Under the pieces are notes generated by a model. That model had not been told where the DNA came from. It ran no database searches and was given only the letters and a program-made list of their open reading frames with translations. The translations under genes and the position numbers were made by a program. This document shows positions 1 through 9,299 of a stretch of 64,000 bases of DNA, piece after piece (positions within the stretch are counted from its first letter, which is position 1; the number at the start of each line of letters is the position of its first letter). The stretch is from Noviherbaspirillum massiliense JC206 (GTDB taxonomy: Bacteria > Pseudomonadota > Gammaproteobacteria > Burkholderiales > Burkholderiaceae_D), in assembly GCF_000312045.1 (NCBI RefSeq), contig NZ_HE978634.1:1224842-1288841 (forward strand). Direction: 5' to 3'.

Positions 1-922
1 GGACAACCGTCCGCTGAAGTTCGAGGAATTCGAGTCCAAGATGCGGCAGACCATCTTCGTGTCCGCCACGCCTGCCGACTATGAAAACGCGCATACCGGC
101 CAGGTGGTCGAGCAGGTGGTACGTCCCACTGGTCTTGTCGACCCGGCGATTATCGTGCGTCCGGCCAGCACCCAGGTCGATGATCTAATGTCGGAGATCA
201 CCGACCGGGTGAAAAAGAACCAGCGGGTGCTGGTGACAACGCTCACCAAGCGCATGGCCGAGCAGTTGACCGAATTCTTGAGTGACAACGGCATCAAGGT
301 GCGTTACCTGCACAGCGACATCGATACCGTGGAGCGAGTGGAGATCATTCGTGACCTGCGTATCGGCACTTTCGATGTGCTTGTTGGCATCAACCTGCTG
401 CGCGAAGGCCTGGATATTCCTGAAGTGTCGCTGGTGGCGATCCTCGATGCGGACAAGGAAGGCTTTCTGCGCTCCGAGCGCAGCCTGATTCAGACCATCG
501 GTCGCGCTGCCCGCAACCTGCATGGCACGGCGATTCTCTATGCCGACAAGGTGACGGATTCAATGCGGCGCGCCATCGACGAGACAGAGCGCCGTCGGGC
601 CAAGCAGATTGCCTTTAACAAGGCCAACAACATCACGCCGCGAGGTGTCAAGAAGGAAATCAAGGAGCTCATCGATGGCGTCTACGATCCGCAGGAAGTG
701 CGCGAAGAGCTTCAGGCCGCCCAGGAGCAGGCCAAGTACGAGGCGATGAGCGAGAAGCAGGTGAGCAAGGAAATCAAGCGACTGGAAAAGCTGATGGTCG
801 AGCATGCGAAGAACCTCGAGTTCGAGAAAGCTGCTCAAGTGCGCGATCAGCTGCATGTACTGAAAGAGCAGTTGTTTGGTGCTCCCGGTGCGGATAATGT
901 GGTGTCGCTGCTGGGAAAATAA
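1..922 (+). CDS. uvrB: UvrABC excinuclease subunit B, 3' part (5' end outside window)
   Basis: This is the C-terminal 306 or so residues of UvrB, the damage-verifying helicase-like subunit of nucleotide excision repair. The frame is open from base 2, so the gene begins before the window. Visible parts are the end of the SAT helicase motif ([10 protein letters not shown]), motifs V and VI ([26 protein letters not shown]), and the C-terminal UVR motif ([14 protein letters not shown]) that contacts UvrC. The stop TAA is followed by an inverted repeat built of two GGCGCGCC octamers. Identification is certain; only the 5' truncation by the window edge limits the call. Confidence 0.97.
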   Translation, partial: DNRPLKFEEFESKMRQTIFVSATPADYENAHTGQVVEQVVRPTGLVDPAIIVRPASTQVDDLMSEITDRVKKNQRVLVTTLTKRMAEQLTEFLSDNGIKVRYLHSDIDTVERVEIIRDLRIGTFDVLVGINLLREGLDIPEVSLVAILDADKEGFLRSERSLIQTIGRAARNLHGTAILYADKVTDSMRRAIDETERRRAKQIAFNKANNITPRGVKKEIKELIDGVYDPQEVREELQAAQEQAKYEAMSEKQVSKEIKRLEKLMVEHAKNLEFEKAAQVRDQLHVLKEQLFGAPGADNVVSLLGK

Positions 923-938
923 GCCAGCCATAAGACAC

Positions 939-980
939 GGCGCGCCGGCATAGGCAAAGTTTGTCTTTGGTCGGCGCGCC
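939..980 (+). terminator. possible hairpin after uvrB (two GGCGCGCC copies)
   Basis: GGCGCGCC occurs at 939-946 and 973-980. The two copies can pair with each other, and an inner CAAAG/CTTTG stem lies at 955-969. There is no T-run after it, so this is only a candidate for ending uvrB transcription. Confidence 0.3.
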
Positions 981-1018
981 TGTTGGCATGGCGGCATTAA
1001 AATCGGGCTTTCCCCTGC

Positions 1019-1024
1019 TATATT
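1019..1024 (+). promoter_or_regulatory. -10-like TATATT seven bases before the UDG-like start
   Basis: TATATT ends seven bases before the ATG at 1032, so transcription would begin at or next to the start codon. There is no Shine-Dalgarno sequence between them and no good -35 element. This suggests a leaderless message, but it is one short motif. Confidence 0.35.
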
Positions 1025-1031
1025 GCCCGCC

Positions 1032-1814
1032 ATGGCCACTCACATTCCCACTGTATTCCTGGATCTTCTTTCATCCGTCCATCCGTCCTGGCGCAACATC
1101 ATTTCGACCGGGTTGGAGGCAATCGCGGATGCCGACCCCGCATATTTGCCCGCATTGGCCAAGGACGATTTCCTGCCGACCCGGGGCAGGATATTCGCCG
1201 CTTTTTCGCTGCCCGTGGAATCGGTGCGCTATGTGTTGATGGGAGAGGGGCCTTATCCAAGGGAAGAGAGCGCAACCGGCGTTTGCTTCATGGACGGCGC
1301 CGTTGAGGCGCTATGGTCGGAAAAGGGGCTGTCAAAGCAAGTCAATCGCGCGACTTCGCTACGGAATTTCATGAAGATGCTACTGGTGGCAGATGGCTAT
1401 CTGACGGTCGAGAACACTTCCGGCGAATCGATGGCAGAGGTGTCGGCCAAAGCGCGCGCGATTGGGTCCCCCTTCATCCAGACATTGACCGAGCTGCAGG
1501 CGAATCTCACCCGCCATGGCTTTCTCTTGCTGAATGCAACGCTGGTATATCGCCCGCATGTGCCTCCAATCAAAGATGCACGGGCTTGGCGCCCCTTCAT
1601 GCGCACCGTGCTGGCGGCCCTGGCAACCCGATCTGACGACCGGCATGGTCCTCCGACACTCGTGTTGTGGGGGAAAATCGCAGAACAGCTTGACGCCTTG
1701 CCCGAAACTCACAGCTTGCCGAAGCTGGCATCCGAGCATCCCTACAATCTCTCCTTCATTGGCAATCAGACGATGCAGCAACTCTTCGGGCCCATGCATC
1801 TGCTAAAAAAATAG
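1032..1814 (+). CDS. uracil-DNA glycosylase-like protein lacking the catalytic Asp
   Basis: A 260-residue protein with the layout of family 1 uracil-DNA glycosylase. LPTRGRIFAAF matches the region before the water-activating loop. GEGPYP (71-76) sits where Ung has GQDPYH, LLLNATL matches the LLLNxxL motif, LVLWG matches the LLWG strand, and EHPYNLS replaces HPSPLS. The catalytic Asp of GQDPYH is Gly here, Gln is Glu and the following His is Pro, while the later His is kept. The fold is therefore likely retained, but normal uracil excision is doubtful. A TTG at 1023 is an alternative start; ATG 1032 is preferred because it follows a -10-like TATATT at leaderless spacing. It may be a DNA-binding relic or have altered specificity. 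Confidence 0.6.
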   Translation: MATHIPTVFLDLLSSVHPSWRNIISTGLEAIADADPAYLPALAKDDFLPTRGRIFAAFSLPVESVRYVLMGEGPYPREESATGVCFMDGAVEALWSEKGLSKQVNRATSLRNFMKMLLVADGYLTVENTSGESMAEVSAKARAIGSPFIQTLTELQANLTRHGFLLLNATLVYRPHVPPIKDARAWRPFMRTVLAALATRSDDRHGPPTLVLWGKIAEQLDALPETHSLPKLASEHPYNLSFIGNQTMQQLFGPMHLLKK

Positions 1815-1998
1815 CTGTCCTTGCAAAGACCGGGATTGGTCTGTTGAGAAGTATTCTCGGTGGCACCCGCAGATCTGGTCACGCAATGGGCGGAGATTGC
1901 ATGTCGCTTGTGCAAGATCATACCGGTCACAATGAAGTGACATAAAGATAGTCTTCCTATGCCGATTCGGAATCTTTGGCACAGTGCGAAGACAAGCA

Positions 1999-2487
1999 AT
2001 GACTCCATCCAGAATTCTCTTTGTTTGCACGGGAAACATATGCCGCTCGCCGACGGCGGTTGCTGTCATGCGTGTGTTTCTCAAAAGGGCGGGGTTGGAA
2101 GGTCAGGTGACGGTCGATTCTGCCGGGACGCATGATTTCCACGCAGGGAAGCTTCCCGATCCGCGTGCGATAGCGGCAGCCCAAAAGCGCGGTTACGACT
2201 TGACGGCGATGCGAGCGCGCCAGATTTCAAAGCGCGATTATGATGAGTTCGACCTTTTGCTCGCCATGGATTTGGACAATCTCGAGCATTTGCAAAGCAA
2301 CTGTGCGCTCACCCACCTGCCGAAAATTCGTCTGCTGATGAACTATGCTAAGAAATACAAGGTGCCCTTCGTGCCTGATCCATATTGCCGCAGCGATGCT
2401 GACTTTGAAGCAGTCCTGGATTACATCGAGGACGCATGCAGCGGATTGATCAGCCTGCTCTCCCAAAGCAGGGAAGTGGCGCGCTGA
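1999..2487 (+). CDS. low-molecular-weight protein tyrosine phosphatase
   Basis: A 162-residue cytoplasmic phosphatase. The P-loop CTGNICRS (Cys10, Arg16) is the CX5R nucleophile loop, and VPDPYC carries the general-acid Asp127; both are diagnostic of the family. In bacteria such enzymes often oppose tyrosine kinases of polysaccharide export (Wzb/Etp type), but no kinase or capsule gene is near, so the substrate is unknown. GTG at 1984 would add five residues; ATG 1999 fits the usual family start. It lies between uvrB and the isc operon and probably has its own promoter. Confidence 0.9.
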   Translation: MTPSRILFVCTGNICRSPTAVAVMRVFLKRAGLEGQVTVDSAGTHDFHAGKLPDPRAIAAAQKRGYDLTAMRARQISKRDYDEFDLLLAMDLDNLEHLQSNCALTHLPKIRLLMNYAKKYKVPFVPDPYCRSDADFEAVLDYIEDACSGLISLLSQSREVAR

Positions 2488-2666
2488 ACGCCGGGTCCGC
2501 CTGCCTTTTGTATCGTCTCCCTTTTCGTCCCTGTGCAGCTAAGCGGGATAAGGTTCTGCTTTTCCTCAAAATCCGCTTGGCCAGCAGTGAAATACTTTGA
2601 GCAGATATTTGCCGGCAGGAGCAGTCTGCCGGAAAGTTCTGTTATGAGGCCTTTTCGACGAAGCGC

Positions 2667-3722
2667 ATGGATGCAATGCGGTACTTGGGGCGCCTGGGAA
2701 GAATGGCGAAAGCAGTGCTGGCGGGATACGGCGTGTGGCTGGGGGTGTTACCGACAGCTGCACAAGGGCTTGTGTCGCCGAATCCTATGCAGGCCTCGCC
2801 AATGTCCATCCATGCCGGCCAAGCTTCCACTTTCCTGGAGGAAGACTCGGAGGAAAGTATCGAGTTTTCTGGCATGTCGCGCCTGGTACGGCACCCATTG
2901 ACGGCGGGCTGGATGACTAACGCCGAGCATTTGGCGAAGGGCAGTATTTCTTACACACGGCTTGGCGCAACGAAGGCAAGCGGCACGTGGTTCGCTTATG
3001 CGGGAGAGCCGGATGGCACGGGGTACGGCTGGCGTGCTTTTCCCGCTTATGCGCTATTCGATTCGGGCAGTGCCCGATTAAATGCCCGTGACTGGCTGAA
3101 GGCGGCAGACGGCATGGGGCCCATGCTTGCCTTCGGCTACGTCTGGCATGATTTCAGGCTCGAAGGGAGCACGGCCACCATACGAATGGCAGAAAAGAAT
3201 CCATTGGATGCCGAATCCCCGAAACTGCGCGTCTCATCCGAGACACTTTCCTACAGGCCGTCCAGCAACTGGACAGTGCAACTCGCTCGTCGCTACCTGA
3301 GCAGTCTGGATCAATTTGAGGCTGGCGAAAAGGTCCGCCGTACGGCCTTGGCGGCAACCTACAGTATCGAGGCATGGCGGACCACGTTGGCATGGGGGCG
3401 CACTGCCCGGAGTTATCACGAACCGACTCTCGGCTATCTGATGGAATCGATTTTCCAAGTCAATTCCGCACACACATTTTTTGGGCGCGTGGAGCAGGTA
3501 GGGAGCGATATGCTGATGCGGGAGAGCGGTCCGATCCAGAAGCAGATTTCCAAGGTGAGTAAGTTCACCTTGGGTTACTTTTATAATGCGGGCGGCAGTT
3601 CCGGATCTGGACTTGATATTGGTGCCCTGGCCGCCAAGTATCGTGTGCCCTCGGCAATGGGCTCTTCGTATCGCGCCGATCCTGTCTTTTACCTGGTATT
3701 TGTGCGCTTAAAAATGCAGTAG
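2667..3722 (+). CDS. putative outer-membrane beta-barrel protein, function unknown
   Basis: A protein of 351 residues with an N-terminal hydrophobic stretch (KAVLAGYGVWLGVLPTAAQG) that looks like a signal peptide. The rest is rich in aromatic and alternating segments typical of barrel strands, and it ends ...VFVRLKMQ. Its pattern (FAYAGEPDG, YVWHDFRLEGS, WTVQLARRYL, WGRTARS) resembles uncharacterised outer-membrane proteins often found beside metal-resistance genes, but it is shorter than my recollection of that family (about 400 residues or more). The start could also be ATG 2676 or 2703; none has a clear ribosome site. There is no operon partner: the nearest neighbours are a phosphatase and, after 290 bases, iscR. 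Substrate and role are unknown. Confidence 0.55.
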   Translation: MDAMRYLGRLGRMAKAVLAGYGVWLGVLPTAAQGLVSPNPMQASPMSIHAGQASTFLEEDSEESIEFSGMSRLVRHPLTAGWMTNAEHLAKGSISYTRLGATKASGTWFAYAGEPDGTGYGWRAFPAYALFDSGSARLNARDWLKAADGMGPMLAFGYVWHDFRLEGSTATIRMAEKNPLDAESPKLRVSSETLSYRPSSNWTVQLARRYLSSLDQFEAGEKVRRTALAATYSIEAWRTTLAWGRTARSYHEPTLGYLMESIFQVNSAHTFFGRVEQVGSDMLMRESGPIQKQISKVSKFTLGYFYNAGGSSGSGLDIGALAAKYRVPSAMGSSYRADPVFYLVFVRLKMQ

Positions 3723-3910
3723 CAAGCTGCCGCTGGAATGTCCATCAAGGCCTGAGCAAAGTATGTCGCGAGTGTGTAAAATATTGCATCTTTGCAATGG
3801 ACGACATGGCCAGCGCCAAATCTTTTTCGCAGTGCCCAAGCTGACAGCTTCAACCAGCCTTCGCATGATCCCGCGGTTTGTCTCGATTGATCCTTCCGCG
3901 CCCGCCGACA

Positions 3911-3935
3911 ATACCTGACAAAAACACTCAACTTT
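3911..3935 (+). promoter_or_regulatory. IscR type-1-like box 1
   Basis: This 25-bp stretch agrees with the E. coli type-1 IscR consensus (ATASYYGACTRWWWYAGTCRRSTAT, recalled from the literature) at 22 of 25 positions, including a perfect ATACCTGAC half. It covers the -35 element and the spacer of the isc promoter, so bound [2Fe-2S]-IscR would block RNA polymerase. Confidence 0.75.
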
Positions 3936-3943
3936 GTTATACT
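3915..3943 (+). promoter_or_regulatory. isc operon promoter
   Basis: CTGACA (3915-3920), a 17-bp spacer, and an extended -10 TGtTATACT (TATACT at 3938-3943). Each hexamer matches the sigma-70 consensus at five of six bases. Transcription would start near 3950, giving a leader of about 60 bases before iscR. Confidence 0.75.
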
Positions 3944-3963
3944 TGACGAAAACGCTCGGGATT
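3939..3963 (+). promoter_or_regulatory. IscR type-1-like box 2
   Basis: A second 25-bp match to the same consensus (20 of 25, with a perfect ATACTTGAC half). It lies 28 bp downstream of box 1 and covers the -10 element and probable transcription start. The phasing is close to three helical turns, which would let two IscR dimers bind the same face. Confidence 0.65.
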
Positions 3964-4011
3964 AAGGAATTTCCTTGATTGAATGAGGTTTCGCGTCGGA
4001 GTGAAAGTTTT

Positions 4012-4491
4012 ATGCGTTTGACTACAAAAGGTCGATTTGCGGTTACGGCAATGATTGATCTGGCGCTGCGCGAGGACAAAGGCCCCGTCACGCTTTCCGC
4101 AATCAGCCAACGGCAGGAGATTTCGCTCTCCTACCTTGAGCAATTGTTTGGCAAGCTGCGTCGGCACGAGATTGTCGAGTCGGTACGCGGCCCGGGAGGC
4201 GGATATGTTCTGGCGCGCCGCGCCGAAGATGTGACCGTGGCCGACATCATTATCGCCGTGGACGAGCCTCTCGATGCGACTCAGTGTGGCGGCAAGGAAA
4301 ATTGCCATAGCGGCGATCACGAGCATGGCACGCGCTGCATGACCCATGATTTATGGGCAACGCTGAACGCAAAGATGGTCGAATATCTGGATTCCGTGTC
4401 GCTGCAAGACCTCGTCGACCAGCAGAAACAGAAGCAGAAGAGCGCCGAACAGAATGTGGTCGTGATGCACCGGCCCCCAGTGACAGTTTGA
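4012..4491 (+). CDS. iscR: Fe-S cluster regulator IscR (Rrf2 family)
   Basis: A 159-residue Rrf2-type winged-helix repressor that senses [2Fe-2S] status and represses its own operon. The N-terminus [19 protein letters not shown] and the wing [11 protein letters not shown] are typical. Cluster ligands are seen as Cys92, Cys98, Cys109 and His112. In E. coli the third Cys and the His are at 104 and 107, so there is a five-residue insert between the second and third Cys, and it is His-rich ([10 protein letters not shown]). ATG 4012 follows GAGTGAAAG; an upstream in-frame start at 3979 is not supported. It is the first gene of iscRSUA-hscBA-fdx-iscX, and two IscR-like boxes overlap its promoter. 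Confidence 0.95.
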   Translation: MRLTTKGRFAVTAMIDLALREDKGPVTLSAISQRQEISLSYLEQLFGKLRRHEIVESVRGPGGGYVLARRAEDVTVADIIIAVDEPLDATQCGGKENCHSGDHEHGTRCMTHDLWATLNAKMVEYLDSVSLQDLVDQQKQKQKSAEQNVVVMHRPPVTV

Positions 4492-4507
4492 TTGGAGTGA
4501 CATACGA

Positions 4508-5761
4508 ATGAACGCCCCCCTGAAACAAAGCCTGATTGATACGATCAAGGCGCCGCATTTCCCGATTTACATGGATTACTCGGCAACCACGCCGGTTGAT
4601 CCGCGTGTCGCCGACAAAATGATTCCCTATCTGCGCGAGCAGTTCGGCAATCCCGCCTCGCGCAGCCATATGTATGGATGGAGCGCCGAGAAGGCGGTGG
4701 AAGAAGCCCGTGCCAATGTGGCGGCACTGGTCAATGCCGATCCGCGCGAAATCATCTGGACGTCCGGCGCAACGGAAAGCAACAACCTGGCGCTGAAAGG
4801 CGCCGCACAGTTTTACAAGACTAAGGGCAAGCACATCATCACCGTCAAGACCGAGCACAAGGCAGTGCTCGACACGGTGCGCGAGTTGGAACGGCAAGGT
4901 TTCGAGGCGACTTACCTGCAGCCGCAGGACAACGGCCTGATCACGCTCGAGCAGCTGCAGGAAGCGATTCGTCCGGACACGATTCTGGTATCGGTCATGC
5001 TGGTCAATAACGAAATCGGCGTGATTCAGCCGATTCCGGAAATCGGCGAACTATGCCGCTCGAAAGGCATTATTTTCCATTGCGACGCCGCGCAGGCAAC
5101 CGGCAAGGTGCATATCGACCTGGAAAAGTGGAAGGTTGACCTGATGTCGTTCTCGGCGCACAAAACATATGGGCCGAAAGGCATCGGTGCGCTGTATGTG
5201 CGCCGCAAGCCGCGCGTGCGGATCGAGGCGCAGATGCATGGCGGCGGTCACGAGCGCGGTTTGCGCTCCGGCACCTTGGCGACGCACCAGATCGTCGGCA
5301 TGGGGGAAGCCTTCCGTATCGCCAAGGAAGAGATGGATAGCGAATTGGCGCGTATCAAGGCGCTGCGCGACCGCCTCGCCAAAGGCTTGCTGGAAATCGA
5401 AGAAGTCTATATCAACGGCGACATGGAGCATCGCGTTCCGCACAACCTGAACGTGAGCTTCAATTACGTCGAAGGCGAATCGCTGATCATGGCGATCAAG
5501 GATATCGCGGTGTCATCCGGCTCGGCTTGCACCTCGGCCAGCCTCGAACCATCTTATGTGCTGCGCGCACTGGGCCGCAGCGATGAGTTGGCACATAGCT
5601 CGATCCGATTCACGATCGGCCGCTTTACCACAGAAGAGGATATCGATTTCACGGTGAATCTCATCAAGGAGAAGGTCGCCAAATTGCGCGAACTCTCTCC
5701 GCTGTGGGAGATGCACAAGGATGGAATCGACCTGAGCACCATCGAGTGGGCTGCACACTGA
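4508..5761 (+). CDS. iscS: cysteine desulfurase IscS
   Basis: A 417-residue PLP enzyme that takes sulfur from cysteine and hands it as persulfide to IscU, and in most bacteria also to tRNA thiolation pathways. The PLP-binding Lys219 is in [12 protein letters not shown], and the mobile-loop catalytic Cys341 is in [10 protein letters not shown], the short-loop IscS type rather than SufS/NifS variants. The N-terminus is about 13 residues longer than E. coli IscS. The gene begins 16 bases after iscR (spacer TTGGAGTGACATACGA), so the two are cotranscribed. Confidence 0.98.
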   Translation: MNAPLKQSLIDTIKAPHFPIYMDYSATTPVDPRVADKMIPYLREQFGNPASRSHMYGWSAEKAVEEARANVAALVNADPREIIWTSGATESNNLALKGAAQFYKTKGKHIITVKTEHKAVLDTVRELERQGFEATYLQPQDNGLITLEQLQEAIRPDTILVSVMLVNNEIGVIQPIPEIGELCRSKGIIFHCDAAQATGKVHIDLEKWKVDLMSFSAHKTYGPKGIGALYVRRKPRVRIEAQMHGGGHERGLRSGTLATHQIVGMGEAFRIAKEEMDSELARIKALRDRLAKGLLEIEEVYINGDMEHRVPHNLNVSFNYVEGESLIMAIKDIAVSSGSACTSASLEPSYVLRALGRSDELAHSSIRFTIGRFTTEEDIDFTVNLIKEKVAKLRELSPLWEMHKDGIDLSTIEWAAH

Positions 5762-5785
5762 CCTGTCAAGTTAAAGGAGCATCAA

Positions 5786-6187
5786 ATGTCTTATTCAGCA
5801 AAAGTTTTGGATCACTACGAGAACCCCCGCAATGTTGGTTCTTTCGAAAAGGGTGATGAATCGGTTGGAACCGGCATGGTCGGCGCGCCGGCTTGCGGCG
5901 ACGTGATGAAGCTGCAGATCAAGGTTGGTGCCAACGGCGTGATCGAGGACGCGAAATTCAAGACTTACGGTTGCGGTTCTGCGATTGCTTCGTCGTCGCT
6001 GGTAACCGAGTGGGTAAAGGGCAAGACCCTCGATCAGGCCATGTCGATCAAGAATACGCAGATCGCGGAAGAGCTGGCTTTGCCCCCGGTGAAGATCCAC
6101 TGCTCGATCCTGGCCGAAGATGCGATCAAGGCTGCAGTGAGCGATTACAAGGCCAAGCACGGCGTGGCTTCGAAGGAAGCAGCCTGA
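5786..6187 (+). CDS. iscU: Fe-S cluster scaffold protein IscU
   Basis: A 133-residue scaffold on which [2Fe-2S] clusters are built. The ligands Cys37 (APACGD), Cys63 (YGCGSA), His105 and Cys106 (KIHCS) fall at the same numbers as in E. coli. The LPPVK motif at 99-103 is the recognition site for the HscA chaperone encoded downstream. A good ribosome site (AAAGGAGC) precedes the ATG. The C-terminus has a short Ala/Lys tail (HGVASKEAA). Confidence 0.98.
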   Translation: MSYSAKVLDHYENPRNVGSFEKGDESVGTGMVGAPACGDVMKLQIKVGANGVIEDAKFKTYGCGSAIASSSLVTEWVKGKTLDQAMSIKNTQIAEELALPPVKIHCSILAEDAIKAAVSDYKAKHGVASKEAA

Positions 6188-6292
6188 TTGGTCAATCCTG
6201 CCAGGCCGGAACCGGTTGCGCTGCCTGAGTGAGATGCAGCGCCCGAACTCCGGACCTGTCGGAGTGAGATGAAGAGTATAGGTAAAGGTGTT

Positions 6293-6616
6293 ATGGCAAT
6301 CACATTGACTGAAAAAGCGGCAAAGCACGTCAATCGCTATTTGGAGAGGCGCGGCAAGGGCATCGGCCTGCGCTTTGGCGTACGAACGACCGGATGTTCC
6401 GGCCTGGCGTACAAGCTTGAATATGTGGATGAGAGCGTTCCGGAAGACCAGGTATTCGAATCTCACGGCGTCAAGGTTTTCGTCGACCCGAAAAGCCTCC
6501 CTTATATCGATGGTACCGAGCTCGACTTCGCGCGGGAAGGACTGAACGAAGGCTTCAAGTTCAACAATCCCAATGTCAAGGACGAATGCGGCTGCGGCGA
6601 AAGCTTTCGCATTTGA
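6293..6616 (+). CDS. iscA: Fe-S assembly A-type carrier IscA
   Basis: A 107-residue A-type carrier protein. Cys35 (TTGCSGL), Cys99 and Cys101 (ECGCGESF) are the conserved Fe/Fe-S ligands, in the same positions as E. coli IscA. ATG 6293 follows AGGTAAAGGTG; an upstream ATG at 6269 would add eight residues and lacks support. It probably passes clusters from IscU to target apoproteins. The 100-base gap after iscU contains a small CTCCG/CGGAG hairpin (6248-6264), which could trim expression within the operon. Confidence 0.97.
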   Translation: MAITLTEKAAKHVNRYLERRGKGIGLRFGVRTTGCSGLAYKLEYVDESVPEDQVFESHGVKVFVDPKSLPYIDGTELDFAREGLNEGFKFNNPNVKDECGCGESFRI

Positions 6617-6702
6617 AAGGCGTGAATTTCGCGTTCTATTATCTCATCTGCGCACTTCGCCTTCCTCGAGCCTGTTGAAGTTCGGACAGGCTTTTGTTTT
6701 AA

Positions 6703-7224
6703 ATGACCATGCAAAACCACTTCGAACTGTTCCATTTGCCGCAGCGCTTCGCGCTCGATGTGAATGCCCTTGACAGGGCATACCGCGAAGTGCAGAACCG
6801 CGTGCATCCCGACAAGTTCGCAAACGCAACCGATGCGGAAAAACGGGTTGCAATGCAGTGGGCTACGCGCGCCAACGAGGCTTACCAGACGCTCAGGAAT
6901 CCGTTCAGGCGTGCTGCTTACCTGTGCCAATTGAATGGCATAGACCTGCAAACCGAATCCAATACGGCGATGCCAAAGGAATTCCTGATGCAGCAAATGG
7001 AGTGGCGCGAAATGCTCGAGGATGCGAAGGCGGCAAAGGATGTGGCTGCTCTGCAGAGACTGGAGCAGGAGTTGAATGCAGCCAGGAAGGCGGAAGTGGC
7101 GCGGATCGGCGAGCTCCTGGACGCGCAGGATTTTCCCGCGGCCGCACAGTATGTACGCCAGCTGATGTTCCTGGAAAAGCTGGACGAAGAAGTGGCACTT
7201 GTCTTTGAAAGGCTGGAAGGATGA
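6703..7224 (+). CDS. hscB: Fe-S co-chaperone HscB (J-protein)
   Basis: A 173-residue J-type co-chaperone that brings IscU to HscA and stimulates its ATPase. The J domain fills the N-terminal 75 residues with the HPD motif (NRVHPDKF), and a C-terminal helical domain ([13 protein letters not shown]...) binds IscU. ATG at 6703 and the next ATG two codons on (MTMQNHF) are both possible. It is cotranscribed with the rest of the isc operon. Confidence 0.96.
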   Translation: MTMQNHFELFHLPQRFALDVNALDRAYREVQNRVHPDKFANATDAEKRVAMQWATRANEAYQTLRNPFRRAAYLCQLNGIDLQTESNTAMPKEFLMQQMEWREMLEDAKAAKDVAALQRLEQELNAARKAEVARIGELLDAQDFPAAAQYVRQLMFLEKLDEEVALVFERLEG

Positions 7225-7327
7225 GGCCGTTGTGCGCCGAGGCTTTCATGTCGCGTCTTGCCATCGCAGGAATCTCAAAAGCCCATGAATTTGGCTGCAG
7301 CGTTTGGCTCTAATCTGAAAAATCACC

Positions 7328-9193
7328 ATGGCTCTTCTGCAAATCTCCGAACCCGGCATGTCTACTGCGCCGCACCAGCGGCGGCTGGCAGTCGGCATCG
7401 ACCTGGGTACGACCAATTCACTGGTTGCGACCGTTCGCAACAGCATCCCGGAAGTACTGCACGATGAAGAGGGCAGGGCGCTATTGCCGTCCATCGTGCG
7501 CTACCTTCCAAATGGCCATGCCCAAATCGGATACAAGGCGCAGGCGGTGCAAACGGTCGATCCCAAGAACACCGTCGTTTCCGTCAAGCGCTTCATGGGC
7601 CGTGGGCTGAAGGACATTGCTCATGCAGAGAACCTCCCCTACGATTTCGTCGATGCGCCGGGCATGGTGCAGCTGAAAACCGTAGCAGGCATCAAAAGCC
7701 CGGTGGAAGTGTCGGCCGAGATTCTCGCAACGCTGCGGCAGCGGGCCGAGGATGCGCTGGGCGACGAGCTTGTTGGCGCCGTGATCACGGTCCCGGCCTA
7801 TTTCGACGATGCGCAGAGACAGGCGACCAAGGATGCCGCGCAGCTGGCGGGACTGAATGTGCTGCGCCTGCTGAACGAACCCACGGCAGCGGCGATTGCC
7901 TACGGCCTGGACAATGGCTCCGAAGGCATTTATGCCGTCTACGATCTCGGCGGCGGCACCTTCGATATTTCCATCCTCAAGCTGACACGTGGCGTGTTCG
8001 AAGTGCTTTCTACCGGAGGCGATTCTGCCCTCGGCGGCGACGATTTCGATCATCGGCTCGTGTGCTGGATCATTGAGCAGGCCCGGCTTGCGCCCTTGTC
8101 AGACAAGGACTTCCGCCTGTTGATGGTCAAGGCACGCGAGGCCAAGGAATTGCTGTCGTCGCAAGCAGCCACGCGGATCGATGCAGTGCTTGCTTCGGGC
8201 GAGGAGGTGCATCTCGAAATTACGGCAGGAATCTTCGCCGAGATTACCCAGCATCTGGTCGCCAAGACGCTTGTGCCGACCAGGAAAGCATTGCGCGACG
8301 CAGGCCTGACGGCGGAAGACGTCGACGGCGTGGTGCTTGTCGGCGGCGCAACCCGCATGCCGCATGTGCGCAAGGCGGTCGGCGAATTCCTGCAGACGAC
8401 ACCGCTGGCAAACATCGATCCGGACAAGGTGGTTGCGCTCGGCGCCGCTATCCAGGCCAATCTGCTTGCCGGCAATCGTGCTCCCGGCGATGACTGGCTG
8501 CTGCTCGATGTGATCCCGCTGTCGCTTGGCATCGAAACCATGGGCGGCCTGGTGGAAAAGGTCATCCCTCGCAATTCGACGATTCCTTGCGCGCGCGCGC
8601 AGGAATTCACCACCTTCAAGGATGGACAGACCGCGATGGCCATCCATGTCGTACAGGGCGAGCGCGAACTGGTCAGTGATTGCCGCTCGCTCGCGCGGTT
8701 CGAATTGCGCGGCATCCCGCCGATGGCAGCCGGCGCTGCCCGGATCCGCGTGACATACCAGGTCGATGCTGATGGTTTGCTGTCGGTGTCCGCGCGCGAA
8801 TTGCGCTCCGGCGTGCAGGCTTCGATCAACGTGAAGCCTTCCTACGGCCTTGGCGACGAGCAGATTGCGCAGATGCTGCAGGATTCCTTTGCGTCGGCTG
8901 ACACCGACATGAAGCTGCGCGCTCTGCGCGAGCAGCAGGTCGAGGCGGAACGCATTCTGATAGCGACCCAGTCGGCACTGGACGCGGATGGAGCGCTGCT
9001 GTCCGAGGAAGAGCGGGCCAATGTGCTGGCCTTGATGGATGCGCTGGGGCAAACGGCGAAAGGCGACGACCATGACGCAATCAAGGCCGCGGTGGAGGCG
9101 CTTGCGCATGGCACGGAAGAGTTCGCCGCGCGGCGCATGGACCGCAGCGTGCATGATGCCCTGGCCGGCAAGAGGCTCGACGAAGTCGCCTGA
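7328..9193 (+). CDS. hscA: Fe-S chaperone HscA (Hsp70 family)
   Basis: A 621-residue specialised Hsp70 that binds the LPPVK motif of IscU and drives cluster transfer. The nucleotide-binding domain shows [23 protein letters not shown] and [13 protein letters not shown]. The substrate domain begins near residue 390 ([15 protein letters not shown]). The length is right for HscA, shorter than DnaK, with no acidic DnaK tail. The start [13 protein letters not shown] is a typical betaproteobacterial HscA N-terminus. About 100 bases separate it from hscB. Confidence 0.97.
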   Translation: MALLQISEPGMSTAPHQRRLAVGIDLGTTNSLVATVRNSIPEVLHDEEGRALLPSIVRYLPNGHAQIGYKAQAVQTVDPKNTVVSVKRFMGRGLKDIAHAENLPYDFVDAPGMVQLKTVAGIKSPVEVSAEILATLRQRAEDALGDELVGAVITVPAYFDDAQRQATKDAAQLAGLNVLRLLNEPTAAAIAYGLDNGSEGIYAVYDLGGGTFDISILKLTRGVFEVLSTGGDSALGGDDFDHRLVCWIIEQARLAPLSDKDFRLLMVKAREAKELLSSQAATRIDAVLASGEEVHLEITAGIFAEITQHLVAKTLVPTRKALRDAGLTAEDVDGVVLVGGATRMPHVRKAVGEFLQTTPLANIDPDKVVALGAAIQANLLAGNRAPGDDWLLLDVIPLSLGIETMGGLVEKVIPRNSTIPCARAQEFTTFKDGQTAMAIHVVQGERELVSDCRSLARFELRGIPPMAAGAARIRVTYQVDADGLLSVSARELRSGVQASINVKPSYGLGDEQIAQMLQDSFASADTDMKLRALREQQVEAERILIATQSALDADGALLSEEERANVLALMDALGQTAKGDDHDAIKAAVEALAHGTEEFAARRMDRSVHDALAGKRLDEVA

Positions 9194-9299
9194 ACAATTT
9201 TCATAACGGCATTCCGGACCGGCCCGCTTCGCCAACAACAGGCGTGCAATACCAAGACGGCGGGCATCACCGGGATGCGATATTATCGAGGTAATCCAA

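Noticed and set aside
3783-3798. ATTGCA/TGCAAT inverted repeat upstream of iscR
   Set aside because: Short, far from the promoter, and no known regulator fits.
3708-4091. Minus-strand frame covering the isc promoter region
   Set aside because: Overlaps the IscR boxes and iscR start; no protein similarity recognised.
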